Shown here: in pieces, positions 35,774-44,163 of the stretch
Layout of the letters: every line of letters begins with the position of its first letter
Numbering within the stretch: position 1 is the stretch's first letter
Origin: Azospirillum halopraeferens DSM 3675
GTDB taxonomy: Bacteria > Pseudomonadota > Alphaproteobacteria > Azospirillales > Azospirillaceae
NCBI RefSeq assembly: GCF_000429625.1
Contig: NZ_KE386930.1
Location: 41,518-105,517, forward strand
Reading direction: 5' to 3'
DNA length: 64,000 nt
The notes under the pieces: generated by a model
What the model saw: the letters and a program-made list of their open reading frames with translations, nothing else
What the model was told of the DNA's origin: nothing
The model's database searches: none
Made by a program: the position numbers and the translations under genes

Positions 35774-36741
35774 TCGCGCTGGACTGGGGCACCTCCAGTC
35801 TGCGCGGCTTTCTCATGGGGCGTGACGGCCTCGTTCTGGCCGAGCGCGCCACCGCCCACGGCATTCAGAACCTGCCGGTGCCCGGCGTGGCCGGATTCGA
35901 GCAGGCGTTCGCCGAACTGTGCGGCGACTGGCTCGCCGCCTGGCCCGATCTGCCGGTGGTGGCCGGCGGCATGGTCGGCAGCGCCCAGGGCTGGGTCGAG
36001 GCGCCGTATGTGTCCTGCCCCGCCGACACGCGTACGCTGGCGTCCCGCGCCGCCGTGGCGACCACCGCCGCGGGTGTGCGCGTGGTGATCGCGCCGGGCG
36101 TGCTGCACGACCCGGCGGGTGCTGCCCCCGACGTCATGCGCGGCGAGGAGATCCAGATCGCCGGGGCGCTGGCCGACCGGCCGGACTGGGCGCGCGCCGC
36201 CTGCATGGTGCTGCCCGGTACCCATTCCAAGTGGGTGCGGGTGGCCGACGGGCGCATCACCGGCTTCGACACGTACATGACCGGCGAGATGTTCGCCCTG
36301 CTGTGCCGCCACTCCATCCTCGGCCGGCTGATGCCGGACGGCGGGGCGGCGGACGCGGCGGCGGCCGACGCGGCCTTCGCCGAAGGTGTGCGTACGGCCC
36401 GTGCCAGCCTGCCCGGCGACCTGACGCACCAGATCTTCGCCGTGCGTACGCTGGGCCTCACCCGGCGCATGGCGCCGGAGCTGCTGAAGGATTACCTGTC
36501 GGGCTTGCTGATCGGCCATGAGCTGACCTCCGGCCTGGCCCGCGCCGGCCGGTCGCCGGACGACGGCACGCCGCTTCTGCTGATCGGCGACGGCGCGCTG
36601 TGCCGCCGCTACGTGCGGGCGCTGGAGCTGGTGGGTGTCCATCCCGCCGCGCGCCTTGAGAACACGGCCCCCCGGGGGCTCCACCGGTTCGCCGCGGCGG
36701 CCGGCCTGATCGCCCCGATCGGAGAGCACCACCATGCCTGA
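35737..36741 (+). CDS. dgoK: 2-dehydro-3-deoxygalactonokinase
   Basis: 334 residues, the usual DgoK length. It phosphorylates 2-dehydro-3-deoxy-D-galactonate (KDGal) to KDPGal with ATP in the De Ley-Doudoroff galactonate pathway. Family features are the N-terminal ALIALDWGTSSLRGFLM phosphate loop, MVGSAQGWVEAPYVSCPA, and LPGTHSKWVRV. The ATG at 35737 is preceded by AAGGA; it lies inside the last codons of the regulator gene. The aldolase start overlaps its last codons by eight bases. Confidence 0.92.
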   Translation: MDTGIDPERAALIALDWGTSSLRGFLMGRDGLVLAERATAHGIQNLPVPGVAGFEQAFAELCGDWLAAWPDLPVVAGGMVGSAQGWVEAPYVSCPADTRTLASRAAVATTAAGVRVVIAPGVLHDPAGAAPDVMRGEEIQIAGALADRPDWARAACMVLPGTHSKWVRVADGRITGFDTYMTGEMFALLCRHSILGRLMPDGGAADAAAADAAFAEGVRTARASLPGDLTHQIFAVRTLGLTRRMAPELLKDYLSGLLIGHELTSGLARAGRSPDDGTPLLLIGDGALCRRYVRALELVGVHPAARLENTAPRGLHRFAAAAGLIAPIGEHHHA

Positions 36742-37384
36742 CGCCACCCTGACCGCCCGCCTGGACGGCGCCTTCGCCGCCCTGCCGCTGGTCGCCATCC
36801 TGCGCGGCCTGACGCCCGCCGGGGCCGACGGCGTTGCCGACGCCCTCTACGGCGCCGGGTTCCGCCTGATCGAGGTGCCGCTCAACTCGCCCGAGCCGTT
36901 CGACAGCATCGCGCGCATCCGCCGCCGGCTGCCCGCCGACGCCCTGGTCGGCGCCGGCACCATCACCGCCGTGGAGCAGGTCGCGCATCTGGCCGCCCTC
37001 GGGGCGGAGCTGGCGGTGATGCCCCACGCGGACACCGCGGTGATCGCTGCGGCCGCCGCCGCCGGCCTCGTCTGCGTCCCCGGCGTCGCCACCCCGACCG
37101 AAGCCTTTGCCGCGCTGAAGGCCGGTGCCGCCGCGCTGAAGCTGTTCCCGGCGGAACTGCTGCCGCCGGCCGGCCTGAAGGCCATGCGCACGGTTCTGCC
37201 GCCCGGCACCCGGATCCTGCCGGTGGGCGGCATCACCCCGGACACCATGGGTCCGTACCTGGCGGCCGGGGCCGCCGGCTTCGGGCTGGGGTCCGCGCTC
37301 TACAGTCCCGGCCTGCCGGCGCCCGAGGTGGCCGGCCGGGCCGACCGTTTCGTCGCCGCGTGGCGGGCGCTCCGGCCCGCCTGA
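36734..37384 (+). CDS. dgoA: 2-dehydro-3-deoxy-6-phosphogalactonate aldolase
   Basis: 216 residues. This class I aldolase splits KDPGal into pyruvate and glyceraldehyde 3-phosphate. The N-terminal LPLVAILRGLTPAGADGVAD carries the catalytic Glu/Arg region of KDPG/KDPGal aldolases; LVGAGTITAVEQV follows, and the Schiff-base Lys is in AALKLFPAELL. PLVAILRG and FPAELL (instead of FPAE-xxGG) point to the galactonate-type enzyme, matching the DgoK gene just upstream. In E. coli the dgoA activity is fused or adjacent to a dehydratase, which is not seen here. Confidence 0.9.
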   Translation: MPDATLTARLDGAFAALPLVAILRGLTPAGADGVADALYGAGFRLIEVPLNSPEPFDSIARIRRRLPADALVGAGTITAVEQVAHLAALGAELAVMPHADTAVIAAAAAAGLVCVPGVATPTEAFAALKAGAAALKLFPAELLPPAGLKAMRTVLPPGTRILPVGGITPDTMGPYLAAGAAGFGLGSALYSPGLPAPEVAGRADRFVAAWRALRPA

Positions 37385-37500
37385 GGCCCGTCCCGCGGCG
37401 GCAAGGGTCCGTAAGGCGCCGAACCACAACGCGTCACGGGCCACCGTCCAACCCGAGCAACCAACGCGATACCAAAGCCAAGGTCCCAAGGGAGATCGTC

Positions 37501-38466
37501 ATGAAGTGTCTTCGTCTCGTGACCGGCGCCGTGGTCGGCGCCGTGGTGTCCGCCGGCCTGGTGGCCGGCGCGCAAGCCGCCGAGTACCCGACCAAGCAGA
37601 TCGAGCTGATCGTTCCCTACGCCGCCGGCGGCGGTACCGATCTGGTGGCCCGCGCCTTCGCCGACGCCGCCAACCGCCACCTGCCCAAGGCCATCGGCGT
37701 CGTCAACAAGACCGGCGGCGCCGGCGCGGTCGGTCTGACCGAGATCATGGCCGCCCGTCCCGACGGCTACAAGGTGGGCATGGGCACGGTGGAGATCACC
37801 ATGCTGCCGCACCTGGGTCTGGCCCGCTTCACGGTGGAGGACTTCACCCCCATCGCGCGCCTGAACGCCGAGCCCAGCGCCGTCACCGTCAACGCCGACG
37901 CGCCGTGGCAGACGATCGAGGAGTTCCTCGCCCACGCCAAGGCGAACCCCGGCAAGGTGCGCATCGGCAACTCCGGCACCGGCGCCATCTGGCACCTGGC
38001 CGCGGAAGCGATGGCCAAGAAGGCCGAGGTGTCCTTCAACCACGTCCCCTATGACGGCGCCAACCCGGCGGTCACCGCGCTGCTCGGCAACCACATCGAG
38101 GCGGTCACCGTCAGCCCGGCCGAGGTGTCGAGCCACGTGGCGGCCGGCAAGCTGCGCATCCTCGCGGTCATGGACGAGAAGCGCTCCGCCACCTTCCCGA
38201 ACGTCCCCACGCTGACGGAGAAGGGGATCGACGTGACCGTGGCCACCTGGCGCGGCATCGTCGTGCCCAAGCGCACGCCGAAGGACGTGGTCGAGACCCT
38301 GCGCTCCACCGCCAGGGCGGCCGCGGACGAGGCGTCGTTCCGTGAGCAGCTCCAGAAGATGAACCTCACCCACGCCTACGCCGACTCCGACGCCTTCAAG
38401 GCGGTCATGGAGAAGGACAACGCCTTCTTCAAGGAACTGATGACCGAGCTGGGCATCGCGCAGTAA
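37501..38466 (+). CDS. Tripartite tricarboxylate transporter substrate-binding protein (TctC/Bug family)
   Basis: 321 residues with a signal peptide (LVTGAVVGAVVSAGLVAGAQA, cleavage AQA-AE). Bug-family signatures are YPTKQIELIVPYAAGGGTDL and VVNKTGGAGAVGLTEIMAARPDGY. It captures a carboxylate in the periplasm for the TctAB membrane part encoded next. Position in the operon suggests the ligand is a sugar acid such as galactonate or a 2-keto-3-deoxy acid. It is followed by a hairpin (38486-38510) that may raise its mRNA level relative to the membrane genes. Confidence 0.92.
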   Translation: MKCLRLVTGAVVGAVVSAGLVAGAQAAEYPTKQIELIVPYAAGGGTDLVARAFADAANRHLPKAIGVVNKTGGAGAVGLTEIMAARPDGYKVGMGTVEITMLPHLGLARFTVEDFTPIARLNAEPSAVTVNADAPWQTIEEFLAHAKANPGKVRIGNSGTGAIWHLAAEAMAKKAEVSFNHVPYDGANPAVTALLGNHIEAVTVSPAEVSSHVAAGKLRILAVMDEKRSATFPNVPTLTEKGIDVTVATWRGIVVPKRTPKDVVETLRSTARAAADEASFREQLQKMNLTHAYADSDAFKAVMEKDNAFFKELMTELGIAQ

Positions 38467-38485
38467 CGCGCCGCCATCGCTCCCT

Positions 38486-38510
38486 CTCCCCCGCGCCCGC
38501 CGCGGGGGAG
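38486..38510 (+). repeat. Intercistronic palindrome after tctC
   Basis: CTCCCCCGCG (38486-38495), loop CCCGC, CGCGGGGGAG (38501-38510): ten perfect pairs, with no T-tract. It resembles the element at 336-360. Its place after the binding-protein gene is where mRNA-stabilising hairpins are often found, keeping the binding protein in excess over the membrane components. Confidence 0.6.
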
Positions 38511-38547
38511 GACGGGGGCGGACAGCGCACCGGTAGGAGTTCCCACC

Positions 38548-39060
38548 ATGAGTCACGCCCCGTTCCAGGGCGGCGACGACGAGTCCGTGCGGCCGGGCGA
38601 ACGCATCGCCACCCTCGTCATCGCCGGTGTCGTCTGCGTCGTGGCGGTGGCCGCCATCGTCGCGGCACTCGATTTCCCGGCCACCCGGCTGGCCACCGAC
38701 GTCGGCCCCGCCCGCTTTCCCATCGTCTACGCCGTCGCTCTGATCGGCCTGTGCGGGGTGCTGGCGGTGAACACCCTGCGTGCCCCCGTATCGCGTTCCG
38801 AGCCGGACGCGGACGCGGAGAAGCCCAGCTACATCAGCGTGGCGCTGGGCATGGCGGCGACCGCCGCCGGCATCTTCGCCATGGGCTACGTCGGCTTCCT
38901 GCCCGCCACCGTCGTCTTCCTGTTCGCGCTGATGCGGCTGATGGGACGGCGCAACCTGCTCCTGAACGCGGTCTTCGCGGTCGTGCTGACGGCGGTGATC
39001 TACGTCGCCTTCCAGCATGGACTGAACGTGCCGCTTCCGGAGGGAAGCCTCTTCGAATGA
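38548..39060 (+). CDS. Tripartite tricarboxylate transporter small membrane subunit (TctB family)
   Basis: 170 residues with four membrane helices (IATLVIAGVVCVVAVAAIVAAL, FPIVYAVALIGLCGVLAVN, VALGMAATAAGIFAMGYVGF, and a C-terminal LNAVFAVVLTAVIYVAFQHG), and the FPATRLATDVGPARFP motif typical of TctB. It forms the membrane complex with TctA. It lies 33 bases upstream of tctA. Confidence 0.88.
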   Translation: MSHAPFQGGDDESVRPGERIATLVIAGVVCVVAVAAIVAALDFPATRLATDVGPARFPIVYAVALIGLCGVLAVNTLRAPVSRSEPDADAEKPSYISVALGMAATAAGIFAMGYVGFLPATVVFLFALMRLMGRRNLLLNAVFAVVLTAVIYVAFQHGLNVPLPEGSLFE

Positions 39061-39093
39061 CCCGGCGACCCACGGTGCCGGCGGAGGCCTGAG

Positions 39094-40653
39094 ATGTTCG
39101 AATTCAATCTGCTGCTCGAGGGCGCGCGGACGCTGATGGGTCAGCCCATGGCGCTGCTGCTGGCCCTGATGGGCGTGGCCCTGGGCATCGTCATCGGTGC
39201 CATGCCGGGCCTGACCGCGACCATGGGCGTCGCGATCCTGCTTCCCTTCACCTTCGGCATGGACCCGTTGTCGGGCCTGCTGATGATCTGCGGCGTGTTC
39301 TTCGGCGGCATCTACGGCGGTTCGGTGACCGCCATCCTGCTGAAGATCCCCGGCACGCCCGCGGCGGCGGCGACGGCCATGGACGGCTACGCCCTGACGC
39401 GCCAGGGCAAGGCCGGGCTGGCGCTGGGCACCGCGGTCTTCTCGTCCTTCCTGGGCGGCACCGGCAGCGTGCTGGTGCTGATCTTCATGGCGCCGATCCT
39501 GGCCAGCTTCGCGCTGAAGTTCAGCGCGTCGGAATCCTTCGCGCTGGCCGTCTTCGGCCTCAGCATCATCGCCAGCATCTCCGGCAAGTCTGTGATCAAG
39601 GGGCTGATCGCGGGCTTCCTCGGCCTGCTGCTGGCCACCGTGGGGCTCGACCCCATGGGCGGCTTCCCGCGCTACACCGGCGGCTACACCGAGCTGTTCG
39701 CGGTGCCCTTCATCCCCGTGATGATCGGCCTGTTCGCCGCCGCCGAAGCCTTCAAGGCGATGGAAGATCCCGAGGTGCGCGGCGGCATCGCCACGGCGCT
39801 CGGCCGCATCATCCCGCCGTGGCGCGTCTACCGCCGCATGCTGCCCACCGTCGGCCGGTCCGCCGGTCTGGGCGTGGCCATCGGCATGATCCCCGGTGCC
39901 GGCGCCGATATCGCCGCCTTCGTCGCCTACAACGAGGCCAAGCGCTTCAGCAAGACGCCGGAGACCTACGGCAAGGGCGAGCCCAACGCCGTGGCCGCCT
40001 GCGAGGCCGGCGCCAACGGCTGCACCGGCGGCGCGCTGCTCACCATGCTGACGCTGGGCATTCCCGGCGACGCGGTGACCGCGGTGATGCTGGGCGCGCT
40101 GACGCTGCAGGGCCTGCAGCCGGGGCCGCTGCTGTTCCAGGACCACGCCGGGCTGGTGTTCACGCTGTTCGCGGGCATGCTGTTCTGCTACGTCGCCATG
40201 CTGGTGGTGGGCCTGGGCTCGCTGCGCTTCATGGGCCGCATCCTGCAGATGCCCAAGTCGGTGCTGACGCCGACCATCCTGGCGCTGTGCATCGTCGGCA
40301 CCTACGCCCTCAACAACAGCCTGTTCGACGTCGGCATCATGCTGGCGGCGGGCGTCGTCGGCTACTTCATGCAGAAGTGGGACTTCCCGGCCTCGCCGGT
40401 GGTGCTCGCCCTGATCATGGGGCCGATGGCCGAAGCCAACTTCCGGCGCGCCCTGTCGCTGTCGGACGGCGGGCTGGACTTCCTCTACACCCGCCCGATC
40501 ACCGTCGGCCTGCTGACCGCCGCGGCCATCACGCTGGTGCTGCCGCTGGCGCGGCGGTGGCTGGCCGTGCGCTCCGCCGCCAGGGTGCGGCAAGACGGGC
40601 GTCAACCCAACGGAAAAGGCGCCGCCTTCGACCCGGCGGCGAGCCGCGAATGA
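39094..40653 (+). CDS. Tripartite tricarboxylate transporter large membrane subunit (TctA family)
   Basis: 519 residues, about 12 membrane helices. Diagnostic TctA blocks are GIVIGAMPGLTATMGVAILLPFTFGM, GVFFGGIYGGSVTAILLKIPGTPA, and AIGMIPGAGADIAAFVAYNEAKRFSK with GEPNAVAACEAGANGC. It is the ion-coupled permease that receives substrate from the binding protein. Its stop overlaps the lactonase start by four bases, tying uptake to catabolism. Confidence 0.93.
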   Translation: MFEFNLLLEGARTLMGQPMALLLALMGVALGIVIGAMPGLTATMGVAILLPFTFGMDPLSGLLMICGVFFGGIYGGSVTAILLKIPGTPAAAATAMDGYALTRQGKAGLALGTAVFSSFLGGTGSVLVLIFMAPILASFALKFSASESFALAVFGLSIIASISGKSVIKGLIAGFLGLLLATVGLDPMGGFPRYTGGYTELFAVPFIPVMIGLFAAAEAFKAMEDPEVRGGIATALGRIIPPWRVYRRMLPTVGRSAGLGVAIGMIPGAGADIAAFVAYNEAKRFSKTPETYGKGEPNAVAACEAGANGCTGGALLTMLTLGIPGDAVTAVMLGALTLQGLQPGPLLFQDHAGLVFTLFAGMLFCYVAMLVVGLGSLRFMGRILQMPKSVLTPTILALCIVGTYALNNSLFDVGIMLAAGVVGYFMQKWDFPASPVVLALIMGPMAEANFRRALSLSDGGLDFLYTRPITVGLLTAAAITLVLPLARRWLAVRSAARVRQDGRQPNGKGAAFDPAASRE

Positions 40654-41564
40654 CCACCGTGACCACCATCGGAACGGACGCCGTCATCGTCCCCGACCTG
40701 CGCACCGGCACCGGCGAGAACCCCGTGTGGGACGCCGGCACCGGGCTGTGGACCTGGATCGACATCCCGGCCCGGCGGGTCCATCGCTACGACCCGTCGT
40801 CGGGCGCACTGATGACCTGGACGCTGCGCGAGATGATCGGGTGCCTGGCGCTCACCGCCGGCGGCGGCGCCGTCGCCGCCTGCGAGACCGGGCTGTTCGC
40901 CCTCTCCCTGCCCGAGGGGGGCGGGGAGGCGGGCATGACCCCGCTGTCCTCCATCACCTTCCCCGGGCCGGGCATGCGCTTCAACGACGGGCGCTGCGAC
41001 CGTCAGGGGCGGCTGTGGGTGTCGTCGATGGTGATGGACATCACGCTGGGTGACGCCAGCGGGTCCTGGTACCGCTACACCCCCGGCGAGGGGCTGGTCG
41101 AGGGCGGGCTCGGCGGGTACATCATCCCCAACGGCTCCGCCTTCAGCCCCGACGGGCGGACGTTCTACCACTCCGACACCCACCGCGACGTGCGCACGAT
41201 CTGGGCCCGCGACTACGACCCCGACGAGGGACGGGCGGGCGACCGGCGCGTCTTCGTCGATCTGACGGGCACCGGCGGGCGCCCCGACGGTGCGGCGGTG
41301 GACGCCGACGGCTGCTACTGGATCTGCTGCCTGGACGAGGGCTGCATCAAGCGCTTCACGCCCGACGGGCGGCTGGACCGCCGGGTCGACGTGCCCATGC
41401 GCAAACCCACCATGTGCGCCTTCGGCGGCGAGGACCTGGGCACCATGCTCGTCACCTCCCTGTGCCGCGGGCCCGACGACCTGGCCGGCGACCCGCACGG
41501 GGGCCGGGTGCTGATGTTCCGCCCCGGTGTGCAGGGACTTCCCGAACCGCGCCTGCGCGCCTGA
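40650..41564 (+). CDS. SMP-30/gluconolactonase family sugar lactonase
   Basis: 304 residues. It is a six-bladed beta-propeller lactonase: the metal-site Glu is in GTGENPVWDAGTGLWTWIDI, Asn/Asp ligands in MRFNDGRCDRQGRLWVSSM and IIPNGSAFSPDGRTFYHSDT. In galactose or uronate pathways such enzymes open sugar lactones to acids. Its coupling to tctA and its position beside KDGal genes suggest a galactono- or related lactone as substrate. It overlaps the tctA stop (ATGA). Confidence 0.9.
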   Translation: MTTVTTIGTDAVIVPDLRTGTGENPVWDAGTGLWTWIDIPARRVHRYDPSSGALMTWTLREMIGCLALTAGGGAVAACETGLFALSLPEGGGEAGMTPLSSITFPGPGMRFNDGRCDRQGRLWVSSMVMDITLGDASGSWYRYTPGEGLVEGGLGGYIIPNGSAFSPDGRTFYHSDTHRDVRTIWARDYDPDEGRAGDRRVFVDLTGTGGRPDGAAVDADGCYWICCLDEGCIKRFTPDGRLDRRVDVPMRKPTMCAFGGEDLGTMLVTSLCRGPDDLAGDPHGGRVLMFRPGVQGLPEPRLRA

Positions 41565-41613
41565 TACGGCGCTGCGGGCCATCGATCACGATGTTACGAG
41601 AGGCTGAAGCGAC

Positions 41614-42390
41614 ATGTTCGACGATCTCAAGGGCAAGCGCGTCCTCATCACCGGTTCCACCCTGGGCATCGGCCTGGCGGCGGTGGAGGCGTTCGCCCGC
41701 GCCGGCGCCAAGGTCGGCATGAACGGCCGCCGCACCCCGACGGACCTGGAGGCGACGCTGGCTCGCCTGAACGACGCGGACGGCGAGGTCGCCTTCTTCG
41801 CCGCCGACGTGTCGAAGAGCGCGGACTGCGAGCGCCTGATCGAGGCGTTCGTGGCGCGTTTCGGCGGGCTGGACGTGCTGATCAACAACGCCGGCGGGCT
41901 GGTCGGCCGCACGCCGCTGGAGGAGATCGACGACGCCTTCTTCGACGCGGTCACCGACCTGAACGCCCGCTCCGCCCTGATGATGACCCGCTTCGCCCTG
42001 CCGCACCTGCGCGCCGCGGCGAAGGAGAGCGGCACCACGTCGTCGGTGATCTCGGTCGGCTCGGTGGCCGGCTACACCGGCGGCGGGCCGGGCGCCGGGC
42101 TGTACGGCGCAGCCAAGGCGTGGCTGCACAACATCCAGAAGAACTGGGTGACCTTCCACACCGCCGACGGCATCCGCTTCAACATGGTGTCGCCCGGCGT
42201 CTTCGACACCGCCTTCCACGCGGACAAGGACGAGGCGACCAAGGCGGCGATCGGCAAGGGCTTCCCCATGGGCCGCCTGGGCCGTCCGGCGGAGTGCGCG
42301 CCGGCCTTCCTGTTCTTCGCGTCGCACGCCTGCAGCGGCTACATCACCGGGCAGGTGCTGGACGTCAACGGCGGGCAGTACATGCCGTGA
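41614..42390 (+). CDS. Short-chain dehydrogenase/reductase
   Basis: 258 residues. The Rossmann nucleotide motif is ITGSTLGIGLA (TGxxxGIG), followed by NNAGG, the catalytic Ser in SVISVGSVAGY, YGAAK (Tyr-x-x-x-Lys), and NMVSPGVFDTAF. Within a sugar-acid operon it is likely to oxidise a sugar or a keto-acid; galactose or arabinose dehydrogenase is a reasonable guess given the adjacent lactonase. Its stop overlaps the GTG of the KduD-like gene by three bases. Confidence 0.88.
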   Translation: MFDDLKGKRVLITGSTLGIGLAAVEAFARAGAKVGMNGRRTPTDLEATLARLNDADGEVAFFAADVSKSADCERLIEAFVARFGGLDVLINNAGGLVGRTPLEEIDDAFFDAVTDLNARSALMMTRFALPHLRAAAKESGTTSSVISVGSVAGYTGGGPGAGLYGAAKAWLHNIQKNWVTFHTADGIRFNMVSPGVFDTAFHADKDEATKAAIGKGFPMGRLGRPAECAPAFLFFASHACSGYITGQVLDVNGGQYMP

Positions 42391-43151
42391 CCGGGCCCTT
42401 CGACCTCACCGGCAAGGTGGCGCTCGTGACGGGCGCCAACACCGGCATCGGCCGGGCCATCGCGGTGGCGCTGGCCGGGGCCGGCGCCGACGTGGCGGTG
42501 GCCGGCCGCTCGCCGCCCGACGAGACCCGTGACGCGGTGGAGGCGGCGGGCCGCCGTTTCCTGGCGCTTACCGCCGACTTCACCGACCCCGACCCCGCCA
42601 CCCCGGGCGGGCTGGTGGCGGCGACGGCCGAGGCGCTGGGCGGGCCGGACATCCTGGTCAACAACGCCGGCACCATCCGCCGCGCTCCGGCCCTGGAGTT
42701 CACCGCGCAGGACTGGGACGCGGTGATGGACGTGAACCTGAAGTCGGTGTTCTTCCTGTGCCAGGCCTTCGCGCGGCCGCTGATCGACGCGGGCCGGCCG
42801 GGCAAGATCATCAATGTGGCGTCCCTGCTGTCCTTCCAGGGGGGCATCCGCGTCGCCTCCTACACGGCGGCGAAGAGCGGGCTGGCCGGCATCACCCGGC
42901 TGCTCGCCAACGAGTGGGCGGGGCGGGGCATCAACGTCAACGCCCTGGCGCCCGGCTACGTGGACACCAACAACACCGCGGCCCTGCGCGCCGATCCCGT
43001 GCGCAACGCCGAGATCCTGGCGCGTATCCCCGCCGGCCGCTGGAGCGTCCCCGCCGACCTCGGCGGCCCGGCGGTCTTCCTCGCCTCCGCCGCGTCGGAC
43101 TACGTGCACGGCGCCATCCTGCCGGTGGACGGGGGCTGGCTGGCCCGCTGA
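42387..43151 (+). CDS. KduD-like short-chain dehydrogenase (2-dehydro-3-deoxy-gluconate 5-dehydrogenase type)
   Basis: 254 residues from a GTG (42387) that overlaps the preceding stop (GTGA). Motifs: VTGANTGIGRA, LVNNAGTIRR, NVASLLSFQGGI, YTAAKSGLAG, and a C-terminal IPAGRWSVPADLGGPAVFLA with ILPVDGGWLAR. The last two closely follow KduD of pectin and hexuronate breakdown, which interconverts 2,5-diketo-3-deoxygluconate and KDG. It suggests the operon may handle several 2-keto-3-deoxy acids. A strong terminator follows 26 bases later. Confidence 0.88.
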   Translation: MTGPFDLTGKVALVTGANTGIGRAIAVALAGAGADVAVAGRSPPDETRDAVEAAGRRFLALTADFTDPDPATPGGLVAATAEALGGPDILVNNAGTIRRAPALEFTAQDWDAVMDVNLKSVFFLCQAFARPLIDAGRPGKIINVASLLSFQGGIRVASYTAAKSGLAGITRLLANEWAGRGINVNALAPGYVDTNNTAALRADPVRNAEILARIPAGRWSVPADLGGPAVFLASAASDYVHGAILPVDGGWLAR

Positions 43152-43177
43152 GGCGCAGGTTCCGCTGTCGACCCGTG

Positions 43178-43210
43178 AAAGGGGCCCTGCCGGTGGCAGG
43201 GCCCCTTTTT
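43178..43210 (+). terminator. Intrinsic terminator of the sugar-acid operon
   Basis: AAAGGGGCCCTGCC (43178-43191), loop GGT, GGCAGGGCCCC (43195-43205), TTTTT: an 11-pair perfect GC stem extended by A-T pairs, then a T-run. It is the clearest terminator in the window and separates the sugar genes from the Srf locus. Confidence 0.95.
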
Positions 43211-43675
43211 CGTGGCGCGCCCGGGACGGGCACGGACGCCCCATTGCCGGATGGCGACCGCCTCCGCAAGAGGAGTCCGGGTTCTGCATCCTTTGGATAC
43301 ACCGGCAGCGACGCGTGGACACCGCTCGTCCTGCGTCCCATGCGAGGCCTTTCCTTCGATGCGGTGCGGCTACCGTGCACAATCCGGTCCCTGTGGCGGC
43401 AAGGTTGATCTGATGAATCCCGGAGAGCGACGGCCGGGAGGTGTCTTGATTGATGGCCCGGTAAGGAAACAACTTGCTTGCTGAGGCGTCCATTATCGGG
43501 CATTGTTATGGCGCCATGCTTGTCTCGGGCGATTACAATAGCGGCAAGATGGTTGTCAGGTTGCATGAAAATGCGGCCCCGGGGATCGCGAGGTGTAGCT
43601 TACTGACGCTTGGGGGGTGTCTCTCCCGGCGATCGTCGGAGAGAGATCGATTGCCAATCAGAGTGCCGAGCCGCA
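43211..43675. other. Upstream region of the Srf locus
   Basis: 465 bases without a recognisable gene. Base composition falls towards the end (GGCGATTACAATAGCGGC, later TTACGTTTCGTGAAAAAT inside the next gene). TACAAT at 43534-43539 could be a -10 element, but no -35 lies at the right distance. It probably holds the promoter for the 43676-61943 genes, perhaps needing an activator. Confidence 0.5.
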
Positions 43676-44152
43676 ATGGCGCGGAATAATTTACGTTTCG
43701 TGAAAAATAAGAGACAATTTACGATGGTGAACCGTTTCGGCGCAATTGTATTGTCCATTTTGATTGCGGCGACTGTGCTGGGGGTGACAGCACTGGTTCT
43801 GCCCGCATGTGCCATCGGTGTCTTCTCCTGGTCCAGCGCATGCCCTCCCGCAGCCTCCGCGGATGGAAGGGAAGCCGAGCGGCCCTCCTCATTGCATGCA
43901 CTGGAATCGCAGCGGCGGGCTCTGGAGTCCGAGATCACCACTCTGCAACGCCGGATTGCAGCCCTTCCGGTATGCCCCCGGCCGACAGTCGCGCCGGCTC
44001 CCGGCGGGGACGTTCCCGTCGCCCCGACGCCTGCGCCGCCCGGGCAATCGCGTCCGCTCATCCGGCACCATCGAACGGTTCCCGGTCGTTCCCCCCCGGC
44101 CCGCCTTCGGGCCGGTGGCGCGGGGGCCCGCCGTTTGATCAGACACTCCTGA
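43676..44152 (+). CDS. Single-pass membrane protein with coiled coil (truncated relative of the DUF2135-like protein)
   Basis: 158 residues. A membrane helix (FGAIVLSILIAATVLGVTALVL) is followed by a Cys-containing segment (PACAIGVFSWSSACP), a coiled coil (LHALESQRRALESEITTLQRRI) and a proline-rich stretch. The same order (helix, APCGLSGPAFLNTCP, coiled coil NRRVQIQSEIAMLERQ, proline-rich linker) occurs in the middle of the 46084-47346 protein, so the two are related. Here the cytoplasmic domain and the DUF2135-like domain are missing, and the arginine-rich tail (HHRTVPGRSPPARLRAGGAG) may result from a frameshift. Start is either ATG 43676 or ATG 43724. I do not recognise a family. Confidence 0.55.
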   Translation: MARNNLRFVKNKRQFTMVNRFGAIVLSILIAATVLGVTALVLPACAIGVFSWSSACPPAASADGREAERPSSLHALESQRRALESEITTLQRRIAALPVCPRPTVAPAPGGDVPVAPTPAPPGQSRPLIRHHRTVPGRSPPARLRAGGAGARRLIRHS

Positions 44153-44163
44153 ACGAGACCGTC

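Noticed and set aside
43211..43675. A housekeeping promoter for the Srf locus based on TACAAT at 43534
   Set aside because: No -35 element occurs at 16-18 bases; kept only as a possible activator-dependent promoter.
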